Of a stretch of 64,000 nucleotides of DNA, positions 29,702-41,275 are shown one piece after another (position 1 is the first letter of the stretch; the number at the start of each line of letters is the position of its first letter). The position numbers and the translations under genes were made by a program. The stretch spans positions 620,001 through 684,000 of the forward strand of contig JAGTXO010000018.1 in assembly GCA_019448385.1 (NCBI GenBank), read 5' to 3'. The DNA comes from Diacronema lutheri. Its lineage: Eukaryota; Haptophyta; Pavlovophyceae; Pavlovales; Pavlovaceae. The notes beneath the pieces are model-generated. The model made no database searches. It was not told the origin of the DNA and saw only the letters and a program-made list of their open reading frames with translations.

Positions 29702-32590
29702 CATGGTCGATGACCACCTGTGTTGGCATACGGGTCGTGTCGTGTCGAGGCGCACGGGTCGTGTCGGGGCGCACGCGAATCGTGTCGCGCACGCCTGTGT
29801 GTACGCACGGCACACGGTACACGCCGGGTCACATGGCGGCCCAAAACGGCCGCCTGACGCAGCGAACGCAAGCGGGTCGGTCGCATCGAGCAACGCGTCG
29901 CCCAGCGCGCCTCGCGCCGCGGGCCAGCTGGCCGTCGGCGGCGTCGCGCTGGGCGACGGCGGCTGCATGTGGGTGGCTGTGGGCGCCTCGTCGGGCCCGC
30001 CTGCCCGGCAAGCCGCGCCGTCGCACGTCGGCGAGAGCGCGTCGTCCGTTGCACCTCCGCCGCTCCGACCCCGACCGCGACCGCGCCCACCGCGCGCGCC
30101 GCCTCCGCTGCACGCGCCGCGCGCAGCGGCGCTGCCGCCGCTGCCGCCCTGGCTGCCGCCCTGGCTGCCGCCCTGGCTGCCGCCCTGGCTGCCGCCCTGG
30201 CTGCCGCCCTGGCTGCCGCCCTGGCTGCCGCCATGGCTGCCGCCATGGCTGCCGCCATGGCTGCCGCGGCCGACGTCGCCGCCGGCGTCGCCGCCTTTGT
30301 CGTCGTCTTCGTCACCGTCGCCGCCGCCGGCGGCATCGCCGCCGCCGGCATCTGCCGCTCCGTGGCGCTCGTTGTGCGCGCGCTCCTGCTCGTAGGCCAC
30401 GCCCCACAGCCGCGCGACCTTGACGAAGCGCGTGCGCTCGGACGTGATCTCGTCGCACCACTGCTCGCCGGCGGCATGGTACGCGACCATGTCCAGGACG
30501 TCGCAGTAGATGTTGCGCGCCGCCGTGAAGTCGCGCTGCAAGAAGGCGTTGCACCCGGAGCAGAAGGCGACGCGCCGGACGTCGCGCTGCCCGCCGGTTG
30601 GACGTGCCACGCGCACCTCTGCGTGGTCGAGCTGCGCGCAGCAGCGCTCGCGCCGGCGCCCGCCGGCGGCGCCGGCATCGGCGAGCGCCGCGGCGGCCGG
30701 CGGTCGGTCGCAGCGGCGTTCCCCTCGCCGCTCGCAGCGCAGCCACCGCATGTCGCGTCGCGCGGCGCGGCGGGGCCGGCGGCGCGCGCCTTGGCGCGGA
30801 AGACCGAGCAGCACTTGCTCGACAGCGGCTCGGGCACAAACGTCGTCGCGACGCCGAGCTTGCGCAGCCCAGCCCAGCAGCCCGACGCCGAGCGCAGGCG
30901 CGGCGCCGCGCGCAAAGCCGCCGCCGCGCGAGCGGTGGAGGAAGTCGCCGCAGGCGACGAGCAGCTGGTCCGGACGCAGCCCGGCGTCCATCGCGTGCGC
31001 CTTGACAATCCGCGCCGCCGCCGCCGCCGCCGCAGCCGCGCGCCCGCACATGGCCGAGCGCGCGTTCGAGCGCAGCTGCGCCGGCGTCGCGTATACGGGC
31101 GCGGTCTCGGCGCGCACGCGCGCGCGCGCAGTGTTGAGGGCGAGTAGCTGGTTCGCCTCGGTCGCCGTGTGCCCGGCGTGCGCCGCGCTGCCTCGAGCGA
31201 CGCCGCCGTCGGGCCCGCGCCGGCGCCGCCGGCCGGTGGCACGCCGAGCGGCGCGTGGCGCCTGCGCTCAAGCGCCGCGCGCGCGCGCGCGTGGCCGGCG
31301 CGGTGCGCGCGCGCCGCCTGCGAGATGGTCACCGAGATGGGCGCGAGGCCTTGCCCGCCCGGCTCGTACGTCACCTGCGCGCGCGCCCGGGTCGATGACG
31401 ATAAGCTTGAAATCGTGCTCCTTGAGAGCCTCGCCCAGCTCGGCGGGCGTCGCGAGGTCAAGCGGCCCATACGGATCGTGCCGCCACAGGTCGAGGCAGG
31501 TGGGCTCGCGCAGCGGGGCGGGCTCGAACACCCGAGCGACGAGGTTCACCTTCTGCCCGTCGCAGAGCGCGCACAGCACGGGCTGCCGGCCGGCCGCCGC
31601 CTGCGCGGGCAGGGGCTCCGAAGCGACGTACGTCTCGCGCTCCGCCGCGGCGAGCGTGTTTGGCAGCAGCTCCTCACCACCGACAAGCGCGCAAAGACGC
31701 GCATGCTCACGCGCGGGTCGCTCCACGGCCATTCCCCCGAGGCATTCGGCCGCAACGGCTCGCCCTCGGCAGTCACCAGCTCGGCGTCCAGCGCGTCCCG
31801 CTCGTCCGTGGGGCCGAGGAGCCGGTAGAGATTGCGAGCGTGGAGCGCGACGCAGCGCGGCACCTGGTCGCTTCGCCGCGAGCAGATGGCGTGCGGCGGT
31901 GGCCTGTCACGGAGGCGCGTGTAGAGGAGCGCGAGGCGCGCGACAAGTGCCTTGCGCAGCAGTCGCCACGCGACGCGGCGCGGCTGCTCGTGGAACGCCG
32001 TCGCCATCTGCGTCACCGCGTGGTCCCTCGCGTCGGCGAGCGAGTTGCCGCGCTGCAACGGCGGCATGTGCCCCTCGAAGACGCGCTCTGCCGACGGCGC
32101 GAGCGCCGCGCGCGCGGCTTGCGTGGTCTCGTTTGGCGAGTGACCGCCATGCCTCGGGTCGGGCGGCGAGACGACGTGCAGGGCGGCCGCGCACAGCGTC
32201 TCGCCCACGGCCAAAAGTCGCGCGGGCCGGCCGCCGTCGGCCGGCATGCGCCCGAGCACGCGGTCTGCAAGCACGTCGTACGCGTTGATCACTTTATCGT
32301 GCAGAGCGAGCGCGCAAAGGGCGTGGTCAGGGTGCCACTTCTGCTCTTCGGTCTCGCGGTCTGCGCCTCGATCCTCGTGCAGCGGTGCAGGTGCGCGCGC
32401 TCGAACCCGCCGCGCCGCGCGCTTGTCGAGTGGCGCCGCGGAGCGCGCGCGTGCGCCGACGAGCGCGCCCGCGCCCGCGCACGCGCACGCGCCCGCGCCC
32501 GCGCCGCGGTGCAGCCGCTCGTCTTCGCGGGCGAAGACGAGCGGCAAGCAGCGCCGCTTCGGGTGCGCGCCGCGACAGTCGCATTGACGG
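29675..32590 (-). pseudogene. Fanzor-like (eukaryotic TnpB-type) nuclease gene with frameshifts
   Basis: Read right to left, pieces in different frames line up into one RNA-guided-nuclease-like protein. There is an N-terminal helical part (about 32340-31690), then a frameshift near 31700. A piece containing PVLCALCDGQKVNLVAR ends in a RuvC-I strand DFKLIVIDPG (about 31425-31385). A second shift leads to TYEPGGQGLAPISVTISQ. Further on come LLVACGDFLHRSRG (about 30960) and, in another frame, TTFVPEPLSSKCCS (about 30845-30800), which fits the RuvC-II Glu and TSK-x-C region. Last is FCSGCNAFLQRDFTAARNI (about 30580-30520), a zinc-ribbon half with the RuvC-III Asp. The three acidic residues survive. 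A Gly-Ser-Gln-rich tail follows. Frameshifts could be real decay or sequencing errors in GC-rich DNA. The first exon and the ends of any mobile element are not clear. Confidence 0.62.
30138..30270. repeat. 12-base repeat encoding a Gly-Gly-Ser-Gln/His tail
   Basis: About eleven units of TGGCTGCCGCCC, the last three with CCATGG in place of CCCTGG. On the minus strand, in the frame of the Fanzor-like zinc ribbon, they encode GGSQ and GGSH repeats in the C-terminal tail. Confidence 0.85.
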
Positions 32591-32698
32591 CGCGCGTGTT
32601 GACGGTTGACACTTGAACTCTGCCCCGAATCGCGAGCGCGCTGGCCCAAAACTTCAAAATCTGAAACGTTGGGGCTCAAAAAGAAAGGAGGCGCCGAG

Positions 32699-34393
32699 AT
32701 GCTCGCGGCGTCTGCGGCGTTCGTCGCTGTGCTCGTCGCAGGCGTGGCGCTGGGTACGGCCGCGTCGCCGCGCGCCACCGCGCACTTTGACGCGTCCGAG
32801 GAGACGCGCGGCGCGCACGCGCGTCGGCTGAGCAGCTCGCGCCTCAAGCCGAGCGGCACGGACCTCGCCGAGTGGCAGCGGCAGACGGACGAGGTGCGCG
32901 AGGAGAAGCGGCTCAATGACGAGCTGCGCGAGGCAAACCGGCGGGCGTTCGCGGGCCGCGATCCGGCTGCTGGCCCGCGCCGCCTCGGCGTGTGCGTGTG
33001 CGGGCAGATGGCGCGCCTCGAGCTGCAACGCAAGATCGACCACCTCCTCAGGCCAAACCGCGACGATTTTGTCCTCGACGTCGTCCTTGCGCTCGCGCCG
33101 TCGGACACGGTGAGCTTCGCGTACGCGACCAACAACGTGGGTGGCATGATGAACTGGACGGCTGCGAGCATTCGCGCGGCGATCGGCGACGCCGTCGGCA
33201 ACGGGACCGTCGTGATCGACGACACGAAGCCGTACGCCAACCCGCTGCTCCAACGCAGTTACGTCGAGAGCGCGTACCGCAAGGGGCCGTCGTGGGTGCG
33301 CAACGCGGTGCGGATGTGGTCAAACTACTGGCGCTGCTACCAGCACTTCACCCGCCTCGAGCAGGCGAACGGCGCGCCGTACGACGTGCTCATCAAGGTG
33401 CGCGACGACGGCTGGGTCGTGTCGGATATTCGAATCGGCTCGGAGGACCTGACGCCCCTGTGGACGGGGCGCGTGATCGTGCCCGAGTGCCGTCCGGAGG
33501 GCGGGTACAACGACCGCTGGGGCATCATGGACGCTGCGCACGGCTACGCCTACTTTGGCGCGCAGTACGTCGACTATTACCTCAACTGGGCCGAGCTGTG
33601 GGGCGCTGCGTGGGCCGTTTCGACCAACCCGCGCCGACGGCCGGGCAACGCGGAGAACCACCTCAAGGGCGCGTTGCACCTGTACAAGGCGCCTGCGCTC
33701 CCCGTCAGCGCCAACGCCGTCCCGATCGTCCAGAGCCGCACCGCGTCTACGCCGAATGGTGGCGCGCGCGCGTGCGTAAGCATGCGCGGCTTCGACCTCG
33801 GCCCCGAGGAGCAGCTCGCGTGCGTGCCGACCGACGCCGCCGCGCGCGCGCTCGTCTACTGCGACCGGTGCGACGACGGCGCGGCGGGCCACTCGACGAC
33901 GTGCGAGCACATGTGCGCGTGCGTGAGCGCGGGCAATGCGACCGGTAAGTGCGCCGAGCTCATCGACTCGAACGGTGGCTTCTGCCTGCGCGCGGCGGTC
34001 CTCGGGAACGCGCCGATCGAGCAGGCGGATTGCGGCATGTGCGTGCGCCACCGCTGCAGCCTGTGGGGCGGCAACAAGTGCGCGTCCAAGTGGGGCTTCT
34101 CCGACCCGCAGGGCGCGCAGCGGCTCGAATGCGAGTGCGCGTGCTGCCGGCAGGCGTGCGGGCACGAGCGCATGTGCGACGTGGGCGACTTCCTGCCCGA
34201 CAAGCACCTTGAAGAGCCGCGCGAACGCACGCTCGACGGCGCACCGCGCGCGCGCGGCGCGCGCGCGCAAGCCTTCGTGGCGCTGGCGCTGGCCGCGGGC
34301 GTCGCGCTCGTCTCGCTGGCGACCGTGCGGCAGCGCGACAGAGCGGCGAGCAGTGCGGGCCGCGGCGTCACGACGATGGTATCGCCGCGCTAG
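32699..34393 (+). CDS. Secretory-pathway glycosyltransferase-like protein with C-terminal membrane anchor
   Basis: Single exon, about 564 residues from the ATG at 32699. Residues 1-22 are a signal peptide. The middle (about 100-370) begins RRLGVCVCGQMARLELQRKI and includes NYWRCYQHFTRLE followed by YDVLIKVRDDGWVV. This is the layout of algal and plant proteins with a nucleotide-sugar-transferase-like fold, in which an acidic RDD-type motif follows a beta strand. A Cys-rich segment follows (about 390-520, with paired Cys such as CDRCDD, CECACCRQAC), then a hydrophobic helix near the end (FVALALAAGVALVSLATV). The protein probably faces the ER or Golgi lumen. The assignment to a transferase family is moderate; the Cys-rich module is not recognised. 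Confidence 0.55.
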   Translation: MLAASAAFVAVLVAGVALGTAASPRATAHFDASEETRGAHARRLSSSRLKPSGTDLAEWQRQTDEVREEKRLNDELREANRRAFAGRDPAAGPRRLGVCVCGQMARLELQRKIDHLLRPNRDDFVLDVVLALAPSDTVSFAYATNNVGGMMNWTAASIRAAIGDAVGNGTVVIDDTKPYANPLLQRSYVESAYRKGPSWVRNAVRMWSNYWRCYQHFTRLEQANGAPYDVLIKVRDDGWVVSDIRIGSEDLTPLWTGRVIVPECRPEGGYNDRWGIMDAAHGYAYFGAQYVDYYLNWAELWGAAWAVSTNPRRRPGNAENHLKGALHLYKAPALPVSANAVPIVQSRTASTPNGGARACVSMRGFDLGPEEQLACVPTDAAARALVYCDRCDDGAAGHSTTCEHMCACVSAGNATGKCAELIDSNGGFCLRAAVLGNAPIEQADCGMCVRHRCSLWGGNKCASKWGFSDPQGAQRLECECACCRQACGHERMCDVGDFLPDKHLEEPRERTLDGAPRARGARAQAFVALALAAGVALVSLATVRQRDRAASSAGRGVTTMVSPR

Positions 34394-34460
34394 GAGCCGT
34401 GCGCATCTCCACTTTTGGGTCGCATCTGCCACTGATGACCGCCCGCCTCCCAAGCGGGTG

Positions 34461-37400
34461 CTAACGTCGCTTGAGCAGCTCGAGCGCTATGCTGCCCACG
34501 ACTGCGAGTCCCATCATTGCACCCACGCCGCCGAAGAGGCTCTTCTGCGCCTTGGCCGCCTCGCGCGTGACTGGCACGATGCCGCCCGCTCCGCCTGACC
34601 GCTGTTCGCCAGTGCCGGTCATCTGGACACTCAGCCAGCCGCCCGCAGACGCGAACGAGATCTGCACGGCAATGTGCGTCCTGCGGTGCGGCGCGGCCGG
34701 GCGACGCGCGAGGCGCCGCCGCGCGCGTCGGGCGCGAGCGGCGTGCGCGAGGCGCGTGTGGTCGGGACGAGCGCGGGCGCGCGGCCAGACAGCGGCGCGC
34801 GTACCAGCTCGCCGCCTGCGCGAGGACGACCGCCTCAGCGACGGAGGCGTCCGTGCTCAGCGTGACCGGGTCGCCATCCGTGTCCTTGTACGTGAACCTG
34901 CGCGCCGATCGCGGCGGGTCCGGGTGGGCGCGGCACGGGGTGGGTCCGGGTGAGCGCGTGACGCGCCCGGCATGGCGCAAGCGTGCGGCGCGGTGCTGCG
35001 CGGCGAGCCGCCCGTGGGTCCGAGTGGCGCACGGGCCGCACGCTCACCTCAGGCGCGTGGCCGCGTCGGGCGTGAGCGCGAGCGCCTCGGCCGCGGCGCC
35101 GCGCAGCGCGCGCAGCGTGAAGGTAGAGAGCGTCACCCTGTGCTTGCTGCCGCTCTCATCCGTGAGCTTGAAGACGAAACGGTTCGGCCCGTCGAGCCGG
35201 TCGGCGTCGACCTCCGCGGTGCCGGAAAGCGCGGCGCCGACGCCACCGCCCACCGCGATCGAGCCGCCGTCGACGTCTCGGCCATGCTGGCCGCCCACCG
35301 CGCTCACCGAGTCATTCGGTGCGATCGAATTTGCGCGCGACAGTCGCCCGTCCACGCCGTCGGCGCCGGCGTCGTCCATGGCCGCATGCTCGCGCCATGG
35401 CGCGCCGGCGCGCTGCGACGCGCCGCCCGCCGCCGAGTGGCTGGCCGAGCCCGCGCCCGACGTGCCGGCGCCACCCGTGCCGGCGGGCAGGCTGAGGACA
35501 CCCTCCCAGAAGCCGTCAGCCTTGCCCGCGCCGTCCGCGCCGGCGCCGCCGAGCACGTGATACGCGAGCTGCAGCGCGTCGACGATGCCGAGCAGCTCGC
35601 CGGTGGGCGAGAGGACGGGCATATGCTGGTACCTGTGGTCGTGCATCTGGTGCAGCGCCTCGAGGATCGTGGCGCTAGGCGTCGCGCAGTCGGGCGACGG
35701 CGTCATCACGCTCGTCACGTTGGTCGTGTCGGCGGAGAGGCCGGCGCCGACGACGCGGAAGAGGATGTCGCGCGAGGTGAGGATGCCCGCCACGCCGCCC
35801 TCGTCGTCGAGCACGACCACCGCGCGCCGCGCGCTCGTGACGAGCCGCGCCGCCTCAAGCACGTTGGCGTTCGTCCCGACGGTCGGGCACGCGCCGACCG
35901 CGCCCGTGGCGCCAGCGGCGCGCTGCAGGACCTGCGCGAGCGTCGGCTGGAAGAGGCTCGTCGCGCTCGCGAGCAAGGCGGCAAGCGCCGCATCCGCCGA
36001 GCCGCGCGGCGCGCCCGCGCCGTCGGCGCTCTGCGCGCGCAAGCCGCCGAGCACGACCCCGATGGCGTCGGCCGAGCTCTGCGCGCGCTCGAGCCGTGCG
36101 ATCGCGTCGTAGAGACAGCGCGTCAGGTCGAGGACGAGCAGCCCGTCTGAGCCACGCTCGCCCGCCTCAGCGAGCACGGGCAGGTGGCGGAAGTGGCCGG
36201 CAACCATCGTGCGCAGCGCGTGCAGCGCGGACTGGTCCGCGCGCACGGTCGTCGGCGCGCGCGTCATCGCGTCGGCGACGGGCGCGGCGCGCGCGTCGAG
36301 CGCGAGCGCGACAACCTTGCGCGAAATATCCGTGTCGGTCACGATGCCGACGAGCGCGCCGTCGGGCGCGACGACGAGCGCCGCGTCCGCGCGCTTCGCC
36401 GCCATCGCCTTGGCCGCCTCGAAGACGCTCGTGCCGCGCGCGGCGAGCAGCACGGCGCGCGCCGGTCTCAGCTGCGCGACCGAGCGGGCGGGGGCAGACG
36501 CCTCATCGGTTTCGTCGCCGATCAGCGCGGCGAGCGGCGCGGCGAGCGGCGCGGGCTCGGCGCCGGCCGCTGCGCCGGATAATCCGGGCGCGCCGAGCGC
36601 ACCCGTCGATTGTGCGGCGCGGCGCACGCCCGTCTCGCTGCCCTTGGCCATGCTCGCGCGCTCGCTGCTCGCACACGCCGCGGAGAGCGCGCGCGCACCG
36701 CCCGCGCCAGAGCCGCCGCTCTCCGAACCGCCCGTGCGCGAGCTGTCCGTGCCGCCCCCGTCCGCGCCGGCGGGCAGGCTGAGGACGCTGCCCCAGAAGG
36801 CGTCGCCGCTCCCGCCCGCGCCGTCCGCGCCGGCGCCGCCGAGCGCAACATACGCGAGCTGCAGCGCGTCGACGATGCCGAGCAGCTCGCCGGTGGGCGA
36901 GAGGACGGGCATATGCTGGTACCTGTGGTCGTGCATCTGGTGCAGCGCCTCGAGGATCGTGGCGCTAGGCGTCGCGCAGTCGGGCGACGGCGTCATCACG
37001 CTCGTCACGTTGGTCGTGTCGGCGGAGAGGCCGGCGCCGACGACGCGGAAGAGGATGTCGCGCGAGGTGAGGATGCCCGCCACGCCGCCCTCGTCGTCGA
37101 GCACGACCACCGCGCGCCGCGCGCTCGTGACGAGCCGCGCCGCCTCCAGCACGTTGGCGTTCGTCCCGACGGTCGGGCACGCGCCGACCGCGCCGCGCGC
37201 GCCAGCGGCGCCGCCGGCCGCGGCGGCGACGCGCGCGAGCACGGTCGCGAGCGTCGGCGCGAACGCGCAGTTTGCGGATTTGAGCAGCGCGTCGAGCGCG
37301 GCGGCGGGCACGCGCCCCGCCGCCGCCTCACGCACGCGCCCGAGCAGCTGGGTGCCATCAGCATGGCTGCGCTCGGCTGCTCGCTCCATCTTTTGGATCG

Positions 37401-40400
37401 CGTCGTACAGGCAGCGCGTCAGGTCGAGCACGCCCGACGGGATCAGCGACGGGGCGGAGCTCGGGCTCCCGGCGGCGGTGGCGGCGGTGGCGGTCGCGGC
37501 GGCGTTGGCAGCAGCGGCGCGTGCCGGCGGCGCCTCAGCGAGCACGGGCAGGTGGCGGAAGTGGCCGGCAACCATCGTGCGCAGCGCGTGCAGCGCGGAC
37601 TGGTCCGCGCGCACGGTCGTCGGCGCGCGCGTCATCGCGTCGGCGACGGGCGCGGCGCGCGCGTCGAGCGCGAGCGCGACAACCTTGCGCGAAATATCCG
37701 TGTCGGTCACGATGCCGACGAGCGCGCCGTCGGGCGCGACGACGAGCGCCGCGTCCGCGCGCTTCGCCGCCATCGCCTTGGCCGCCTCGAAGACCGTCGC
37801 CGCGTCCGTAACGATCACCGGAGGCGAGGGGCGCAGCCGCGCCACGCAGCGCGCGTCCGCCTCCTCCGATGCGTCGGCAGGCGGCAGGCCGATCGCCGCG
37901 GCGGGCGAGGGCGGCGCGGGCTGGCGCGCGCGCCGCTCGCACGCCGCGAGCCGGCGCGCGACGCGCCCTCGAACGAGCGCTTGCACGACGGTCGCCGCGG
38001 CCGAGCGGCGCGCGCGTTCAGCTCGCGCCTGCGCCGCCACGCTACGCGCGCGCCGGCCGCGCACGCACGCCTGCACGCGCACGAGCGCGTCGCGTCGCGC
38101 GCGCGCAGCACGGCGCGCACGCGCGCCGCGCGCGCTCGCCTGCACGAGCACAGCGCACGCCGCGCGCACGCGCCGCAGCCGGCGCGCGCGGTAGGCGGCC
38201 TGGACCGCGCGCGCGCCCGCGCGCGCGCGGAGGCTTTCGAGGCGCTCGAGCAGCTCGATCGCGCGGTGACGGAGGAAGACCTTCGAGACGCCCGTCTGCA
38301 TGTCCACGTCGCTCAGTCCGAGCGCGCAGCGCAGTGTTGACGAGATCGCCGCCGCGCGCGCCGCTGCCGTCTCGCCCACGCCGCACGCGGCGGGCGGGGG
38401 CCCGCCGGCGCCCGCGCGCGCGCCCGCCTTGCGACTGCGCTTGCCGCCGCCGGCCGTCGCGCCGATGGCGGCGGGCGACGCCGTTCGCCCGCCGAGCGCC
38501 GCCGCGAGCGGCCCGAAGCGCGCGCAGAAGACGTCAACGAAGAGGCGCACCGGGTAGCCGGCCGCTCGCATCCGCACCGTCTCGCGCAGGCCGGCGTAGC
38601 GCAATTGTGTCGCGCACGCGCCCGCGTCGAAGGTGCGCGGCGCTCGCTCGGCGTTGGCGCAGATGCACCGCACGAAGAGCGCACGGCTCGAGTCGATCAG
38701 CTTGGTGAGCGCGCCGAGCTGCTCCTTGAACTGCGAGCCGACCGACTGCTCGCGCAGACGCGCCGCGCGGCGCGCGTGCGCCTTGCCGCGCGCAGAGCCG
38801 GGCGGCGGCGGCGCGCCCGCGGCGGGCGGCGGCGCGCCGCTGTGCTCGGCGGCGTGGTCGTCGAAAAAGGCGCGCAACCAGCCGCACTCCGAGCCGCGCA
38901 TCAGCCCGCGCAGCTCGTCGGAGAGGGTCTCCGAATTGCGCGCGCAGAATCCATCCACGCAGTACGTCACGTCGCCCGCGTAGTGCAGAATTGTGAAGCA
39001 GCGGTCCGAGTCGTGCCGCGGCTTGGCGTAGTGCGCGCGCGCGCCGGCAGCGGCGGCAGCGGCGGCGGCGTCGCCGGCCGCAGGCGACGGCTTGGCCGCG
39101 CCGCCAAACTGTGCGTGCAGGTGCTGCAGCAGCTTGCGGTCCGTCGCAGTCGAGCAAACGCAGCTCGACTCGGACGCCAAGCCCAACGCGGCGGCGGCGG
39201 CGCCATCGGCGCCGTCGGCCGCTCCGCCCGTGGCGGCGGCGGCGCCCCAGCCATCCTCAAAGGTGGCGAGAATGCCGGGCACGTCGCCCGGCCTGCCGTC
39301 GATGAGCGCGACGGCACTCGAGTTGTCCGCCCACGCGATGTGCTCCCATGAGATCCGCTCGCGCGCGTACTCGAGCTGCTCGACCTCGAAGACGCGCGCG
39401 TTGAAGTGGCGCTGCAGCGACTCGTTCGCGTAGTTGATGAGCAGCTGCTCAAACTGGTTGAGCGGCACGCACTCGAAGCCGTAGATGTCCAGAATCCCAA
39501 TCCACCCAGGCCCGCCGACGTCGCGCCCGCTGCCGCCGCCGCCTGCAGCCACGCCCGCGCGCGGCGCGCCGACCGCGGCGGCGGATGCGGACGCGCCGTT
39601 GGCCGCGCCGCGCGCGTTCTCCTTGGCCGGTGTGCGCGCCACCCCGCCAACACCTCCACCCGCCGTCGCGCACGGCGCGTGTGCGCCCGCGTCGGCCGCC
39701 GACTCGAGCGCGCGCTCGACGGCCGGTTGCGGCGGCCCGCGGCTGATGGTCTCGTTGAGGCGCGCGATGACGAGCGCAAAAAGGCGCGTGAAGACAGCCT
39801 TGGCGAGCGCATCGCGCCGGTCCTCCGCCTGCGCGACCGTCGCGCGCCGGACGATCGTCTCGCCCGCCACCGCCGTTGCGGAGGTGAGTAATGAGACTTG
39901 GATCCGATCGCTCGGCACACGCAGCGCGCTGGCGCAGAAGGTGAGGGGCGCGCGCGCGCTGGGCGCGAGCTCGGCGCCGTCCGAGCCGTCGGCGGCGGGC
40001 ACGAGCACAAGGTTGCCGAGGTGCAGCACCGCGGCGAGCAGCTGCAGCAGCCGCGCGGCCTCGGCGTCGTCGAAGCCCAACGAGCGCACGCACCGCATGG
40101 TGTGCGCAAGCTGCTCGGCGGATGCCATCGGCGCGTGCGCGGCCATGTCGGCCGGCGAGCCGTGCTGCAGGTAGGCGAACGAAGCCTCGCTCGGGTGTCC
40201 CTCCGCCGGCGCGAGCGCGGCCGCTGCCGGCCCGTCGCCGTCCGCGCGCGCGCTATTCAAAATCTGGTAGAAGATGTGAAAATTGGCCTCGCCCGCGCCC
40301 TGCCGCGCGACGCGCGTCTTCTCGAGGAGGTAGTTGGTCACGCGCGCGCCGCAGAGCCTGCCCGTCGTCGGGTGCAGCGACAGGTGGATCCACTTGCCGA

Positions 40401-41157
40401 AGCGGCTCGAGTTGTGGTTGCGCAGCGTGCGCGCGTTGCCGAGCGCCTCGAGGAGCGGATTCGCGTCGAGCACGCGCTGCTCGATCCAACCGAGCGCCGA
40501 TGCGCCGCCGTCGGCGGGCGCCGCGCGCGCCGCGCGCGGCACGAGGCCGCTCGCCGCCGCCTCGTCGAGTGCGCTCACATGCGCCAGGTACGCGAGGATG
40601 ATCTTGGTCGCCTCGGTCTTGCCCGCGCCCGACTCGCCCGAGATGACGATCGACTGGTTGCGCGACGGCGCGGGCGCGCCGGCGGAGAGCGCGGCGGAGG
40701 GCGCGAGCGCGGCGCGGTAGGCGGCGTCGGCGATGGCGTACAAGTGCGGCGGGTGCGCACCCAGCGCCGCGTCGCGGTACGCGAGGCGCGTGGGCAGGTC
40801 GTAGAGCGATGCGATCCAGCGGTACGGATTGATCGCGATGAGGATCGAGCCGACGTACGTGTAGATGTCGTCGCGCTCGTACCGGACGCGGAGGGTGTGC
40901 AGCAGCGCGGGCTCGGAAAAGTCCGACAGGTGCAGCAGGTCGGGCACGCCGCGCAGCGCGTCCGCGCTTGCCGCCGGCGCCGCGCGCACGCGGAACTCGC
41001 GCTGGTCGTCGGAGCGCAGCACGTACTCGCCCGACTGCTCGTCGTGCGCGACGAGCTGCATCGGTGTGTAGAGCGCGGCGCGCAGCTCGTCGCGCTCTTC
41101 CTCCTCAAGCTTGGACACGCAATGCTCCACGCTGAACCACACGTGCTTGCGCATCAT
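34461..41157 (-). CDS. Myosin motor fused to eight CBS domains, PB1 domain and C-terminal membrane anchor
   Basis: Exons 35048-41157, 34805-34897 and 34461-34680 join in phase 2 both times, giving about 2140 residues. The N terminus (KHVWFSVEHCVSK) and motor are typical: P-loop GESGAGKTEATK (about residue 174), switch I NHNSSRFGKW (about 246) and switch II DIYGFE (about 556). About four IQ-like basic repeats follow (about 970-1080). Then come two blocks of four CBS domains each (about 1110-1440 and 1560-1875), a PB1 domain split by intron 1 (ending with TYKDTDGDPVTLSTD), and a final hydrophobic segment (GAMMGLAVVGSIALELL). CBS pairs bind adenine nucleotides and PB1 domains dimerise. The 4xCBS-PB1 part matches the plant and fungal CBSCBSPB family, here attached to an actin motor. 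The start lies 118 bases from the divergent DUF427 gene. Confidence 0.85.
35559..36470 (-). repeat. Intragenic tandem duplication of the 4xCBS block, downstream copy
   Basis: Long stretches of this block are identical at the DNA level to 36839-37800, for example 35559-35880 against 36839-37160 and 36170-36430 against 37542-37790. The middle linker differs. Both copies stay in frame. The offset is about 1.28 kb. Confidence 0.9.
36839..37800 (-). repeat. Intragenic tandem duplication of the 4xCBS block, upstream copy
   Basis: Partner of 35559-36470. The CBS core segments are the same on both sides, including LDDEGGVAGILTSRDILF and GIVTDTDISRKVVALALD, while the linkers between the second and third CBS domains have diverged or have been replaced. 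Confidence 0.9.
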
Positions 41158-41275
41158 CGCGCCCGCCGGAATGGAGCAGCTGGTCCGCTCGCGGCCTCCG
41201 GGCGCGTTCAAAAAGCCACACACACGCCCAGGGGCTTTTTGCGAGGGTTTTCATTGCGCGGCCGGCATCCCGCGC

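Noticed and set aside
30138-30270. Repeated units considered as a CRISPR array
   Set aside because: Units are 12 bases and contiguous with no spacers; they encode GGSQ repeats in a frame.
31546-33240. 564-codon minus-strand frame taken as one gene
   Set aside because: Its right part is antisense to the secretory glycosyltransferase-like gene; only the part left of about 32590 belongs to the Fanzor-like remnant.
36209-38340. Plus-strand open frames across the CBS region
   Set aside because: They mirror the duplicated CBS DNA; the minus strand has the conserved CBS motifs.
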